Positions 34,382 through 42,361 of a stretch of DNA of 64,000 bases are shown piece by piece. Location: positions 1-64,000 of the forward strand of contig CAJUNJ010000005.1 of NCBI GenBank assembly GCA_910587825.1, given 5' to 3'. Position numbers and translations under genes: made by a program. The DNA is from an uncultured Christensenellaceae bacterium. GTDB lineage: Bacteria; Bacillota; Clostridia; Christensenellales; Borkfalkiaceae. Position 1 is the stretch's first letter. The number at the start of each line of letters is the position of its first letter. The notes under the pieces were generated by a model. The model was not told the origin of the DNA. It saw nothing but the letters and a program-made list of their open reading frames with translations, and searched no databases.

Positions 34382-35447
34382 TTTCAACCTTTATTTTTGT
34401 GACCGTTCTTCCGTACAGAACGCGTTCTGCGTGGGTGCAGGTAAGCAACGTCTGCAAGCCCTGAGTACGCCCGACAAGTTTTTTTCTGCGGGGCAAGTCA
34501 AGTTCGCTCATAACGTCGTCGAGTATAAGCACGGGGTACTCGCCCGAAGCGCGTTTGAAAATTTCCACTTCGGCAAGTTTTATCGAAAGCGCCGCCGTCC
34601 GCGTCTGCCCCTGCGAAGCGAAAGTCTTTGCGTCCGTGCCGTCTATCAAAATATCCAAATCGTCGCGGTGCGGGCCGGAAGCGGTAAAGCCGAGGCGTAT
34701 ATCCCGCTCGTAATTGGCGGAAAGTTCGTTATAAAGCCTGCCGGCAAGCTCCTTTTCGTCTCCCTTATACTTCTTTTCGGGGGAAATGACAAGCTTTTCC
34801 GCCCCGTCGGTAAGCTCGGAATGAATTTCTGAAGCGACGGGCGAAAGCATATTTGCAAACTCCGCGCGCTTGCACGCAACGACGGCTGCATACTTGCACA
34901 GTTCTTCATCCCATACGGGCAGGGTGTCGAATACCATTTCCAAATCTCTGTTCTTCAAAAGATTGTTGCGCTGTTCCAATATTTTATTGTAGCGCATAAG
35001 GGCTACGCAGTAAGGCTTTGAAAGCTGGGAAATTGAAATATTGAGAAACCTGCGCCTTTCGTCGGGTCCGTCCTGAATTAAACGCAGTTCGTGCGGGGAG
35101 AAAAACACGCTGAAAATATTGCCGAGAATATCCGCGTTTTTGGTTATTTTGTTGCCGTTTAACCGTACCTCGCGCGAGTTTTCGAAAATTTTTGCGGAAA
35201 TTTCCAATTCGCCGTACGTCCCTTCGGCAACGGCGGTAATTTCGGCACAGTCTGCACCGTGGCGGATAAGCTGCTTGTCCCTGCGGCACCTCGGCGAAGT
35301 ACCCGTACACAGGTAAAACACGGCTTCCGCACAGTTGGTTTTGCCCTGTGCGTTCCTGCCGAAAAGCACGTTAAGCCCGTCGCCGAATTCAACGCACTCG
35401 TTTTCGTAATTTCTGAAATTTTTTAATTTTAAATTTTTTATGCGCAT
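34362..35447 (-). CDS. recF: DNA replication and repair protein RecF
   Basis: A 361-residue SMC-like ATPase that loads RecA at gaps in the RecFOR pathway. Motifs: NLKNFRNYENE start, Walker A GRNAQGKTN (about 33-41), signature FASQGQTRTAALSIKLAE and Walker B LILDDVMSELD. Divergent from dnaA with only 92 bases between the start codons. In most Firmicutes recF lies downstream of dnaN in the same direction as dnaA, so the local order is rearranged. Confidence 0.96.
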   Translation of the reverse strand: MRIKNLKLKNFRNYENECVEFGDGLNVLFGRNAQGKTNCAEAVFYLCTGTSPRCRRDKQLIRHGADCAEITAVAEGTYGELEISAKIFENSREVRLNGNKITKNADILGNIFSVFFSPHELRLIQDGPDERRRFLNISISQLSKPYCVALMRYNKILEQRNNLLKNRDLEMVFDTLPVWDEELCKYAAVVACKRAEFANMLSPVASEIHSELTDGAEKLVISPEKKYKGDEKELAGRLYNELSANYERDIRLGFTASGPHRDDLDILIDGTDAKTFASQGQTRTAALSIKLAEVEIFKRASGEYPVLILDDVMSELDLPRRKKLVGRTQGLQTLLTCTHAERVLYGRTVTKIKVENGKFKG

Positions 35448-35485
35448 TTATCTTAAAAACACTTTATTTTAAACGTCTTTTGTAT

Positions 35486-35491
35486 TATAAT
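35486..35491 (+). promoter_or_regulatory. probable -10 box of dnaA
   Basis: A perfect TATAAT stands in the recF-dnaA gap, 48 bases before the dnaA ATG. The -35 is poor. No DnaA box (TTATCCACA-like) was found in the gap. Confidence 0.45.
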
Positions 35492-35539
35492 GATTATATC
35501 AAACTTTTTACGAAAATTCAAAGGATTAACGGCGGTATT

Positions 35540-36889
35540 ATGGCGGAAAAGGGGAATTTTGACTTTTTATACAACCCTATAAAGGAAAAGATGCAGGAAC
35601 TTGTGTCACACATCACCTACACCACTTTTATAGAAAAGCTTGTACCCGTCGACGTGGACGGCAGATTTATCGTACTCGAAACCCCCACCGAAAGCTATGC
35701 GCAGTACATTACCGACACGCTTGCCGACAAAATGCGCGAAGCTATAATAAAAGCCGACGTGGGTCTTACGGATTTCAGGCTCAGGGTTGAAGGAAGCGAA
35801 AATTTTTCGTATAACTCGCCCGAAGAGAGCGACTACTCTCCCCCCGCCAACCTTGACCCCAAATACACCTTTGACAGCTTTGTCGTGGGCAAGAACAACG
35901 AATTTGTGCACGCCGCGGCGCTTTCGGTTGCCGACGACCCCGCAGGTACTTACAACCCGCTTTTCATATACGGCGGAACGGGGCTTGGCAAAACCCATTT
36001 AATTCAGGCAATAGCCCACAAGATTATAAAGGAAAAGCCGGAATTAAAGGTAATTTACGTCACTTGCGAACAATTTGTAAACGAGATAATAGACACGATG
36101 TTTACGGGGCGCGGACCCGACGCGCGCGGCAAGGGCAACAGGCTTAGGCAGTATTACCGCAATGCCGACGTGCTTATTATCGACGACATTCAATTTATTG
36201 AAAACAAGAAAGCCGTACAGGAAGAATTTTTCCATACCTTTAACGAACTTGTGTCCAAAGGCAGACAGATAGTCATTTCCTCCGACCACCCGCCGAAGGA
36301 GCTGACAGCGCTTGAAGAGAGGTTGAGAACGCGCTTTTCGGGCGGGTTGCTGTTTGACATACTCCCCCCCAACTTCGAAACGAAAATTGCCATTTTAAAA
36401 CGCAAGGCGTTTGAGAAAAAATGCTTCGTCCCCGACGACGTGCTTACTTTCCTTGCGCAGGATTCGGGCGACGACGTCAGGACGCTCGAAGGCAGGCTTA
36501 CCAAAGTTATATTCGCTTCCAAACTGCACGAAGAGGCGATAACCGTCGCACTTGCGAGAAGCGCGCTTAACGAAGCGGTGTCGGAACCCGGCAAGGAAGA
36601 AATTACGCCCGAAAGCGTGGTTACGGCTATTACGGGCTATTACAGAATTTCCAAACAGGATTTGACGGGCAAATCCAAGAAAAAGGAAATTGTCATACCC
36701 AGACAGATATGCTGTTATCTTATGTGCGAGCTTTTATCCCTCCCCCTTATATCCATAGGCAAAGTGCTTGGCGGGCGCGACCACACAACAATTCTTTACT
36801 CCCGCGACAAGGTTGACGAAATGTGCCGCGTAAACGACAAAATCGCAAAAGACGTGGACGATATAAAAAACATAATTTTAAAGAAATAA
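35540..36889 (+). CDS. dnaA: chromosomal replication initiator DnaA
   Basis: A 449-residue AAA+ initiator that opens oriC. Domain I (1-80), a short domain II (about 82-105), AAA+ domain III with Walker A GGTGLGKTH (about 145-153) and Walker B VLIIDDIQF, and DNA-binding domain IV with the signature GGRDHTTILYSRDKV. I start at ATG 35540; the longer open frame begins at a TTG in the promoter region. AAGGA lies rather far (about 15 bases) upstream. dnaN does not follow; mnmG does. Confidence 0.97.
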   Translation: MAEKGNFDFLYNPIKEKMQELVSHITYTTFIEKLVPVDVDGRFIVLETPTESYAQYITDTLADKMREAIIKADVGLTDFRLRVEGSENFSYNSPEESDYSPPANLDPKYTFDSFVVGKNNEFVHAAALSVADDPAGTYNPLFIYGGTGLGKTHLIQAIAHKIIKEKPELKVIYVTCEQFVNEIIDTMFTGRGPDARGKGNRLRQYYRNADVLIIDDIQFIENKKAVQEEFFHTFNELVSKGRQIVISSDHPPKELTALEERLRTRFSGGLLFDILPPNFETKIAILKRKAFEKKCFVPDDVLTFLAQDSGDDVRTLEGRLTKVIFASKLHEEAITVALARSALNEAVSEPGKEEITPESVVTAITGYYRISKQDLTGKSKKKEIVIPRQICCYLMCELLSLPLISIGKVLGGRDHTTILYSRDKVDEMCRVNDKIAKDVDDIKNIILKK

Positions 36890-36892
36890 AAG

Positions 36893-36919
36893 ATATTGCC
36901 CGACACGTTCGGGCAATAT
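36893..36919. terminator. hairpin between dnaA and mnmG
   Basis: Perfect 11-base stem ATATTGCCCGA with a 5-base loop, starting 4 bases after the dnaA stop. Only a weak T-rich stretch follows before the mnmG start 20 bases later, so it may attenuate rather than end transcription. Confidence 0.5.
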
Positions 36920-36938
36920 TCGGGTTAATAAGCTTTTT

Positions 36939-38798
36939 ATGAAAACATTTGTTGAAGGACAATTCGATATTGCCGTAATAGGCGCGGGACACGCGGGTTG
37001 CGAAGCCGCCCTTTGGTCGGCGCGGGCGGGACTTAAAACGGCTGTGCTTACCTTAAACCTTGACAGCATTGCGTTTATGGCTTGCAACCCCTCTATCGGC
37101 GGAACGGCGAAAGGACATCTGGTCAGGGAAATAGACGCGCTGGGCGGCGAGATGGGCGTAAACGCCGACAAAACCTGCCTGCAAATGCGTATGCTTAACG
37201 AAGGCAAGGGCGAAGCCGTAAGGTCGCTTAGATGCCAGTGCGACAAAAACGCGTACCACCGCGAAATGAAGCGCACGCTTGAAAACACCGAAAACCTTGT
37301 AATTATTCAGGGAGAAGCCAAGGAAATTTTGACCGACGGCGGAAAGGTAAGCGGAGTTTTGACGACCTACGGCGGAATTTTAAAGGCGAAAGCCGTAATA
37401 GTTGCGACGGGCGTTTATCTCAACGCCGAAACGGTTACGGGCGAAGTAAGGCAGAAAAGCGGTCCAAGCGGGTTTGCCCCCGCAACCGAGCTTACGAAAA
37501 GCCTTATAAATTCAGGCTTCAACGTAAGGCGGTTCAAGACGGGAACGCCCGCAAGGCTTGACGGACGTACCGTCGACTTTTCCAAATGCCTTGTACAGGA
37601 CGGCGAAGAGGGTTTGGGCGCTTTTTCGTTCCTTAACAGGGAACCCGCAAAAAATTTGCGTGTGTGCCACCTTACCTACACCAACCTTACAACGCACAAA
37701 ATTATAACCGACAACCTTGACCGCTCTCCGCTGTACAACGGCGACATACAGTCTACGGGTCCGAGATACTGCCCTTCGATAGAAACAAAAGTCGTCAGAT
37801 TTGCCGATAAACAACGTCACCAGATATTTTTGGAACCCGAAGGCGCGGACACAAACGAAATTTATGTACAGGGTATGTCTTCTTCTATGCCCCACGACGT
37901 GCAGCGGGCTATGTACGAAAGCGTTGAAGGGCTGGAAAACTGCCGCATAATGCGCTACGCCTATGCCATCGAATACGACTGCATTGACACCCTGGATATT
38001 TACCCCACCCTTGAATTCAAAAAGATTGAAGGGCTTTACACCGCAGGGCAGATAAACGGAACGTCGGGTTATGAAGAAGCCGCGGCGCAGGGACTTATGG
38101 CGGCTATAAACGCCGTTTACAAAATACAGGGCAAGCCGCCATTTATACTCGGCAGGGACGAAGCGTATATAGGCGTACTTATTGACGACCTTGTGACAAA
38201 AGGCACGGAAGAACCCTACCGTATGATGACTTCGCGCGCGGAATACAGAATAAATTTAAGGCAGGACACGGCGGACTTCCGACTTACGCCTAAAATTGCA
38301 GACACCCCCCTTTACACCCCCGAACGGCAAAAATCTTTTACGGCGAGAAAGAACTTTTACGAGCAGGCGGAAGAAATACTTAACTGTAAGGCGGACAGAC
38401 AAAAAGTAAAAGACTTTATAGACGGTAACGGAATTTCGGGAAACACCGCGGTAACTTATGCCGACCTGATAAGACGAGGCGCGACAATAGAAAGTTTGCG
38501 CGAAAATTTCGGCATACTCGAAGGTATTCCCGACGGCATTGTAAAGACGGCGGAAGCTTCCGTCAAATACGAAGGGTATCTGAAAAAGAACGCCCAACAG
38601 ATTGAAAAGGCGAAAAAGCTTGAAGACAAGCCCATACCCGCGGATATAGATTACGACGAAATTAAGGGTTTAAGGCTTGAAGCGCGTGAACGGCTTAAAC
38701 GCGTGCGCCCCTTAACGTTGGGGCAGGCGGGCAGAATTTACGGGGTAAACCCCGCGGACGTAACCGTGCTTATCGTCTGGCTTGCAACAAGAAAGTAA
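36939..38798 (+). CDS. mnmG: tRNA uridine-5-carboxymethylaminomethyl synthase MnmG
   Basis: A 619-residue FAD enzyme which, with MnmE, installs cmnm5 on wobble uridines. FAD motif IGAGHAGCEAAL (about 15-26), GGTAKGHLVREIDALGG, the Cys-bearing RFKTGTPARL, and NGTSGYEEAAAQG are all diagnostic; the helical C-terminal domain (about 440-619) that binds MnmE and tRNA is complete. mnmE, rsmG and parA, its usual neighbours near dnaA, are absent. Its start is only 49 bases after dnaA. Confidence 0.97.
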   Translation: MKTFVEGQFDIAVIGAGHAGCEAALWSARAGLKTAVLTLNLDSIAFMACNPSIGGTAKGHLVREIDALGGEMGVNADKTCLQMRMLNEGKGEAVRSLRCQCDKNAYHREMKRTLENTENLVIIQGEAKEILTDGGKVSGVLTTYGGILKAKAVIVATGVYLNAETVTGEVRQKSGPSGFAPATELTKSLINSGFNVRRFKTGTPARLDGRTVDFSKCLVQDGEEGLGAFSFLNREPAKNLRVCHLTYTNLTTHKIITDNLDRSPLYNGDIQSTGPRYCPSIETKVVRFADKQRHQIFLEPEGADTNEIYVQGMSSSMPHDVQRAMYESVEGLENCRIMRYAYAIEYDCIDTLDIYPTLEFKKIEGLYTAGQINGTSGYEEAAAQGLMAAINAVYKIQGKPPFILGRDEAYIGVLIDDLVTKGTEEPYRMMTSRAEYRINLRQDTADFRLTPKIADTPLYTPERQKSFTARKNFYEQAEEILNCKADRQKVKDFIDGNGISGNTAVTYADLIRRGATIESLRENFGILEGIPDGIVKTAEASVKYEGYLKKNAQQIEKAKKLEDKPIPADIDYDEIKGLRLEARERLKRVRPLTLGQAGRIYGVNPADVTVLIVWLATRK

Positions 38799-38813
38799 CA
38801 GTTATAACAACCT

Positions 38814-38842
38814 ACCGCCGCCCGCAAACAGCGGGCGGCGGT
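38814..38842. terminator. terminator after mnmG
   Basis: Perfect 12-base GC-rich stem ACCGCCGCCCGC with an AAACA loop, then TAGTTTATTCTGTTTTGT on the plus strand. It lies between convergent genes and can also act on the leftward small genes ending at 38847. Confidence 0.8.
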
Positions 38843-38846
38843 TAGT

Positions 38847-39086
38847 TTATTCTGTTTTGTAACTTTTGGCGAACTGTTTTAAATATCCGATATCTTCGAT
38901 TACTTCGTCGAATCTCTGTTTGGAAAGGTCGAACCTCTTTTCAATACGTTCCCACTTGGCGCATACGCTAAACCTGTCGCAAATCTTCTCTTCCGCGTTG
39001 CAGTAAAATAAATCATATCTTTCGAAATAACACCAGAATTCCCTGTACAGCCAACAACCGAATTTGCAGTTATTACAGCTTTTCAT
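38847..39086 (-). CDS. small Cys-rich protein B of unknown function
   Basis: A 79-residue protein with a Cys-rich N-terminal half (CNNCKFGC, then further Cys, ending CDRFSVCAKWE) and a C-terminal amphipathic helical half. The spacing C-x2-C...C...C-x4-C-x-W resembles that of its neighbour at 39073, so the two look like paralogues. The cysteines suggest a small metal-binding module. I recognise similar C/W patterns in small proteins from clostridial genomes and phages, but no function. Its start overlaps the neighbour by 14 bases, and both are expressed from the operator-controlled promoter at 39367-39395. Confidence 0.65.
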   Translation of the reverse strand: MKSCNNCKFGCWLYREFWCYFERYDLFYCNAEEKICDRFSVCAKWERIEKRFDLSKQRFDEVIEDIGYLKQFAKSYKTE

Positions 39087-39336
39087 CCTTTTCGTACTCC
39101 TCTACCAACTGCCTTATTGTAGACAGCTTGACCATTAAATCGTGCAACGAAAATTTAAGTCCGTAATTTGTACTAAGCTTTCTTGTGTCGATTTCCCAAT
39201 TTTCGCAGGTATCCAACGCATTGACTATCTCATCGCATTTACAGCACCGCCCTATCTTTGTGCGGTTGAATTTTCTTAAACCCATCGTATAGAACCTTTG
39301 AAAATGTGTACATCTGCAACATCTGTCTTCTTTCAT
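39073..39336 (-). CDS. small Cys-rich protein A of unknown function
   Basis: An 87-residue protein starting MKEDRCCRCTHFQRFYT, with a second cluster GRCCKCDEIV and a closing CENWE, then a helical Glu/Lys-rich C-terminus. The paired cysteines imply a small zinc- or iron-binding knuckle. AGGAG sits 8 bases before the ATG. It is the first gene of a two-gene leftward operon divergent from two XRE repressors, and its promoter contains a matching palindrome, so it is very likely their regulatory target. A toxin-antitoxin-like, phage-remnant or stress role are all open. Confidence 0.7.
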   Translation of the reverse strand: MKEDRCCRCTHFQRFYTMGLRKFNRTKIGRCCKCDEIVNALDTCENWEIDTRKLSTNYGLKFSLHDLMVKLSTIRQLVEEYEKDEKL

Positions 39337-39366
39337 TATTTTTACTCCTAAATTAGTATTAATAAC

Positions 39367-39395
39367 ATTATAATATCAAGATTTTGATAAGTCAA
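39367..39395 (-). promoter_or_regulatory. promoter of the Cys-rich gene pair with operator in the spacer
   Basis: TTGACT (39390-39395), 17-base spacer, TATAAT (39367-39372). The spacer is filled by the palindrome TATCAAGATTTTGATA (39374-39389), an ideal position for a repressor to exclude RNA polymerase. Confidence 0.75.
39374..39389. promoter_or_regulatory. operator O1 (TATCA-N6-TGATA)
   Basis: The 16-base palindrome TATCAAGATTTTGATA. It matches O2 at 13 of 16 positions; the centres are 29 bases apart. The likely ligand is one or both of the tandem XRE proteins encoded next to it. Confidence 0.7.
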
Positions 39396-39402
39396 CATTT
39401 TT

Positions 39403-39418
39403 TATCAGAAATTTGATA
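39403..39418. promoter_or_regulatory. operator O2 (TATCA-N6-TGATA)
   Basis: The 16-base palindrome TATCAGAAATTTGATA, located between a weak -35 (TCAACA, 39392-39397) and -10 (GATATT, 39415-39420) that would drive the XRE genes. This suggests autorepression. Confidence 0.65.
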
Positions 39419-39440
39419 TTATTTTTACGGAGAAAAAATT

Positions 39441-39641
39441 ATGTACGGAAAAGAAATCAAAAAGATAAGAATTGAACGTGCTTTTACGCAAACCCAGATA
39501 GCCAAAGCAACAGGTTTACCGCAGAATACAATCAGTTGGATAGAAAGCGATATTGGCGTACCCAATATGCACCAATGCGTAATTTTAGCAGATTTTTACG
39601 GTATTACTCTCGACGAACTTATAGGCAGACAAATCAAATGA
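39441..39641 (+). CDS. XRE-family repressor 1 (minimal HTH)
   Basis: A 66-residue protein that is essentially one Cro/C1-type helix-turn-helix: FTQTQIAKATGLPQNTISWIES, then the closing helix CVILADFYGITLDELIGRQ. No effector domain. An ACGGAG ribosome site precedes the ATG. It overlaps the next XRE gene by ATGA, and the two end almost identically (ADxYGITLDELIGR), so they arose by tandem duplication. It probably binds the TATCA-N6-TGATA palindromes upstream and represses both directions. Confidence 0.85.
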   Translation: MYGKEIKKIRIERAFTQTQIAKATGLPQNTISWIESDIGVPNMHQCVILADFYGITLDELIGRQIK

Positions 39642-39844
39642 AAACAAATTACGGCGAAGAACTTAAATATCAAAGGACTAAAAGGAACAAAACTTTACTG
39701 CAAGTCGAAGCGGATACAGGGATAAGCAACGCCAATTTAAGCAGATGGGAAACGGGCAAGGTTGCGCCGAGTATTGATTTTTGCGTTATTCTGGCAGATT
39801 ATTACGGTATTACTCTTGACGAACTTATAGGCAGGAAAATTTGA
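39638..39844 (+). CDS. XRE-family repressor 2 (minimal HTH)
   Basis: A 68-residue Cro/C1-type helix-turn-helix protein starting MKTNYGEELKYQRTKRNKTL, with recognition region ISNANLSRWETGKVAPSI and the shared C-terminal ILADYYGITLDELIGRK. The start is the ATG overlapping the previous stop; a longer open frame upstream is only the shadow of repressor 1. The recognition helices of the two proteins differ (NTISWIES versus ANLSRWET), so they may prefer different sites or form heterodimers. A strong terminator follows at once. Confidence 0.85.
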   Translation: MKTNYGEELKYQRTKRNKTLLQVEADTGISNANLSRWETGKVAPSIDFCVILADYYGITLDELIGRKI

Positions 39845-39878
39845 AACCACTCTCCGCTTGTCTTGCGGAGAGTGGTTT
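39844..39878. terminator. bidirectional terminator between convergent genes
   Basis: Perfect 14-base stem AAACCACTCTCCGC with a 7-base loop, followed by TTTTTTT on the plus strand. It ends the XRE pair and, from the other side, the operon finishing at 39882. Confidence 0.9.
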
Positions 39879-39881
39879 TTT

Positions 39882-40712
39882 TTACTTATTTTCCGTATTG
39901 AAAATATCGGCGACCTGCGCTTCGTGCGATTTTAATAAAAGATAATTGGGGTCGGACGAAAAATCGCGCCGAGCGTCGTATTTTCCGCCAAGGCTTTCTA
40001 TGGCGAGAAGCAGTTCTTTATATTCTATATACCCGATATTTTCGTCTTCGATTTTGTCAAGCAAGTATTGCAAAGCGCGCGCGTCGCCGTACCGTGCCAG
40101 ATAGTCGGCGTTTAAAGCCAAATTTTCGGGGTCGCTTCTGAATTCTTTAATAAGAATATCGAACACCCTGTCCGACGGCACTACCGAACGCGACATAATT
40201 TCAAGCATATATCCGCATTGAACGCCGTTTTTATAATTTTCCACCGCCCTGTCCAATACAAGGTCGGCTTTTTCTTTAAGCAGTTCAAGGCATTTTTCCT
40301 TCAATTCCTGCCCGCAGGCTCCGTCGGTTATAATATCCATATATTTACCGACGGCAAACCCGTCGTTACCGATTAAGCCGACGGCAAATTCACGCTCTTT
40401 TTCACTGCCGTCAAGCAATGGCATAAGCAGTTTTGCCGAACCGCGTTTTTCTATTTCCGAACACAGAAAACCGCTTACGGCAACGCCGTTTTTAAGGCAG
40501 GTTTTTACAGCGGTTACAAGCTCCGCGTCCGCAAGCTTTGCAAAAAAGCCGTTGGGCGTGTCGCCGACCGATTTAATGAACGTATCGCCGAAAGCTTTGT
40601 ACAGTTTGGGTATTACGTCTTCCCACTCGTTTTCAGTGTACTTTCCCTTGTTTTTTGCAATGTAAGCGCTTAATTTTTCGTCGAACATTGCGTCGAAGTC
40701 GTAAAGCTTCAT
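39882..40712 (-). CDS. helical protein of unknown function
   Basis: A 276-residue, acidic, predicted all-alpha soluble protein. Repeated helix pairs such as SAKLLMPLLDGSEKEREFAV and YLARYGDARALQYLLDKIED suggest HEAT/SEL1-like solenoid packing. No signal peptide, membrane helix or catalytic motif. It is the last gene of a five-gene operon and overlaps the TPR gene by ATGA, so the two scaffold-like proteins may act together. I do not recognise the family. Confidence 0.75.
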   Translation of the reverse strand: MKLYDFDAMFDEKLSAYIAKNKGKYTENEWEDVIPKLYKAFGDTFIKSVGDTPNGFFAKLADAELVTAVKTCLKNGVAVSGFLCSEIEKRGSAKLLMPLLDGSEKEREFAVGLIGNDGFAVGKYMDIITDGACGQELKEKCLELLKEKADLVLDRAVENYKNGVQCGYMLEIMSRSVVPSDRVFDILIKEFRSDPENLALNADYLARYGDARALQYLLDKIEDENIGYIEYKELLLAIESLGGKYDARRDFSSDPNYLLLKSHEAQVADIFNTENK

Positions 40713-42361
40713 ATCTCACCCAAAATCTTTTTTATTTTGTCTTCGGTGGTATTGAAAAACAGCGAAAGCCTATCGCTGGGAAGCGAGGGCTTGTTTACCC
40801 CGGAACGGCAGTATATCGCGGCGGTAAGCGCGTCCAGGTCGGCGATGTCTTTCAAGCGGTCTTCGGCTTTAAGCTTTTCGTACATCTCTTCGGTGGCTTT
40901 GGCAAACATTTTGCCGGAGCTGTTGCTGACGACCGAGAAATGTGCGATAAGCCTTGCGTTTGCCGCTATAAAATATTTGCGCTTCGTCCTGCCGACGTTT
41001 ACGGGATAGAAGTCTATATTTTTATACATATGGCACATAACGACGCCGAAGCTGTCTTCCTCGTTACGTTCACCCAGTACGGATAAAATTCTTATCTTCA
41101 ACGGGTCTTCCAAAAATGCGTTTAACAGAATATCGCGGACAATACCGTCCAGCCTCGCCTTAACAGCGCAAAGCGCGGCAAGGAACTGCAATTCCGTCCC
41201 CCCTCCTTCTTTCTCGTCAAAGCACCACAGCACGCAGTCTGTTATATCCATCATCGTAGAAAGCTTGCCCGTCTGCGCGTTTGAAAGCTCCGAAAAAGCG
41301 GTAAGTATTTTAAGAGTGCTTTCCCGCTCCTCTTCGGGCATACGGTAGAAATATCCCAACTCGGCAGGTTCGCCATTTTCAGCCGCTTCACGCGCTTTAC
41401 GGTAATGGTAGTTTGCCGTAACCGATTCGGGATAGACCGTCAAAAGCGTGTCGAACGCAGAAAAACACTGTTCGTAATTTCCGCAGTTAAAAGCCGAAAT
41501 AGCCTTAAAAAACATCAGCGTGCTGTCGATGGGCAACATTTTTTCAAGTTTGCAGAAAAGCTTGTAAGCCTCGGCGTGCATCTTGTTTTCGCAACAGACT
41601 GTTGCAACTTTGTAAATGTCGTCCGTAAGATGAATTTCAAGCCCTAAAAGTTTATGCGCAAGCTGTTTGCTTTCGTCAAACTTCTTCTGCTCGGTTTTAA
41701 GCGCCGCAAGCGACGTAAGCGCGTGGACATTTTCAGGGTCTTTTTTAAGTATGGCAAGGCATTCCTGTTCGGCTTCTTCGTTTTTGTCGTCTATTATCTT
41801 GCACATTGCAATGTAATTGCGGGCGCGCAGGTATGAAGGACTTTCGTCTTCAACCTTTTCGAATTCCAACACGGCTTGGGCGAATTTGCCCGATTTCATT
41901 AAATCTACGCCATCGGAAATTTCGTCGGCAAATTCGTTAAGTTGCGGGGGATAGACGAATTTAAGCGGGTTTTTTTCAAGCTCTAAAAAATCAGACATAA
42001 TTTCGGCGCGTTCTTCGGGATCTACGCCTGCTTTGCCGACAAGTTTGTTATAGTAATACGCCGCAAAACGCCCTTTGCCCAAATTCAAATATGCGGACGC
42101 AAGCCCTTCGTAAGCTTCCGAAAGGTCGCCGGAAGAGTTGCAGTCCATAAACTTATACCAATAATTTACGCAGCTTTCGAAAAGTTCGAGATCGTCGAAA
42201 ATTTCAGCGTAAAGCATATACGAATCTTCGTCGTTACCGTTAAGCTCCGCATTTTTGTTAAGCATTTTAAGCGCGTTTATATATTTGTGTTCGTCTACGA
42301 GGTCGGCGGCGACGGAGATAAGCCTGTCGCTGCTTAAATCGAGTTTTACTGTCTTTTTCAT
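40709..42361 (-). CDS. tetratricopeptide-repeat protein
   Basis: A 550-residue soluble protein whose first two thirds consist of TPR-like helix pairs, e.g. YINALKMLNKNAELNGNDED, EAYEGLASAYLNLGKGRFAA, SYLRARNYIAMCKIIDDKNE, ENVHALTSLAALKTEQKKFD. The C-terminal third (about 360-550) is helical without clear TPRs. Probably a protein-interaction scaffold; partners unknown. It overlaps hslO (ATGA) and the downstream helical gene (ATGA), showing tight co-expression with the Hsp33 chaperone. Confidence 0.85.
   Translation of the reverse strand: MKKTVKLDLSSDRLISVAADLVDEHKYINALKMLNKNAELNGNDEDSYMLYAEIFDDLELFESCVNYWYKFMDCNSSGDLSEAYEGLASAYLNLGKGRFAAYYYNKLVGKAGVDPEERAEIMSDFLELEKNPLKFVYPPQLNEFADEISDGVDLMKSGKFAQAVLEFEKVEDESPSYLRARNYIAMCKIIDDKNEEAEQECLAILKKDPENVHALTSLAALKTEQKKFDESKQLAHKLLGLEIHLTDDIYKVATVCCENKMHAEAYKLFCKLEKMLPIDSTLMFFKAISAFNCGNYEQCFSAFDTLLTVYPESVTANYHYRKAREAAENGEPAELGYFYRMPEEERESTLKILTAFSELSNAQTGKLSTMMDITDCVLWCFDEKEGGGTELQFLAALCAVKARLDGIVRDILLNAFLEDPLKIRILSVLGERNEEDSFGVVMCHMYKNIDFYPVNVGRTKRKYFIAANARLIAHFSVVSNSSGKMFAKATEEMYEKLKAEDRLKDIADLDALTAAIYCRSGVNKPSLPSDRLSLFFNTTEDKIKKILGEI

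Noticed and set aside
35448..35539. oriC in the recF-dnaA gap
   Set aside because: Too short and without DnaA boxes or AT-rich repeats beyond a normal promoter.
35480..35539. Upstream TTG start for dnaA
   Set aside because: It lies over the -10 box; the ATG at 35540 gives the normal DnaA N-terminus.
39536..39637. Longer N-terminus for the second XRE protein
   Set aside because: That part is the shifted reading of the first XRE gene; the ATG overlapping the previous stop fits the family length.
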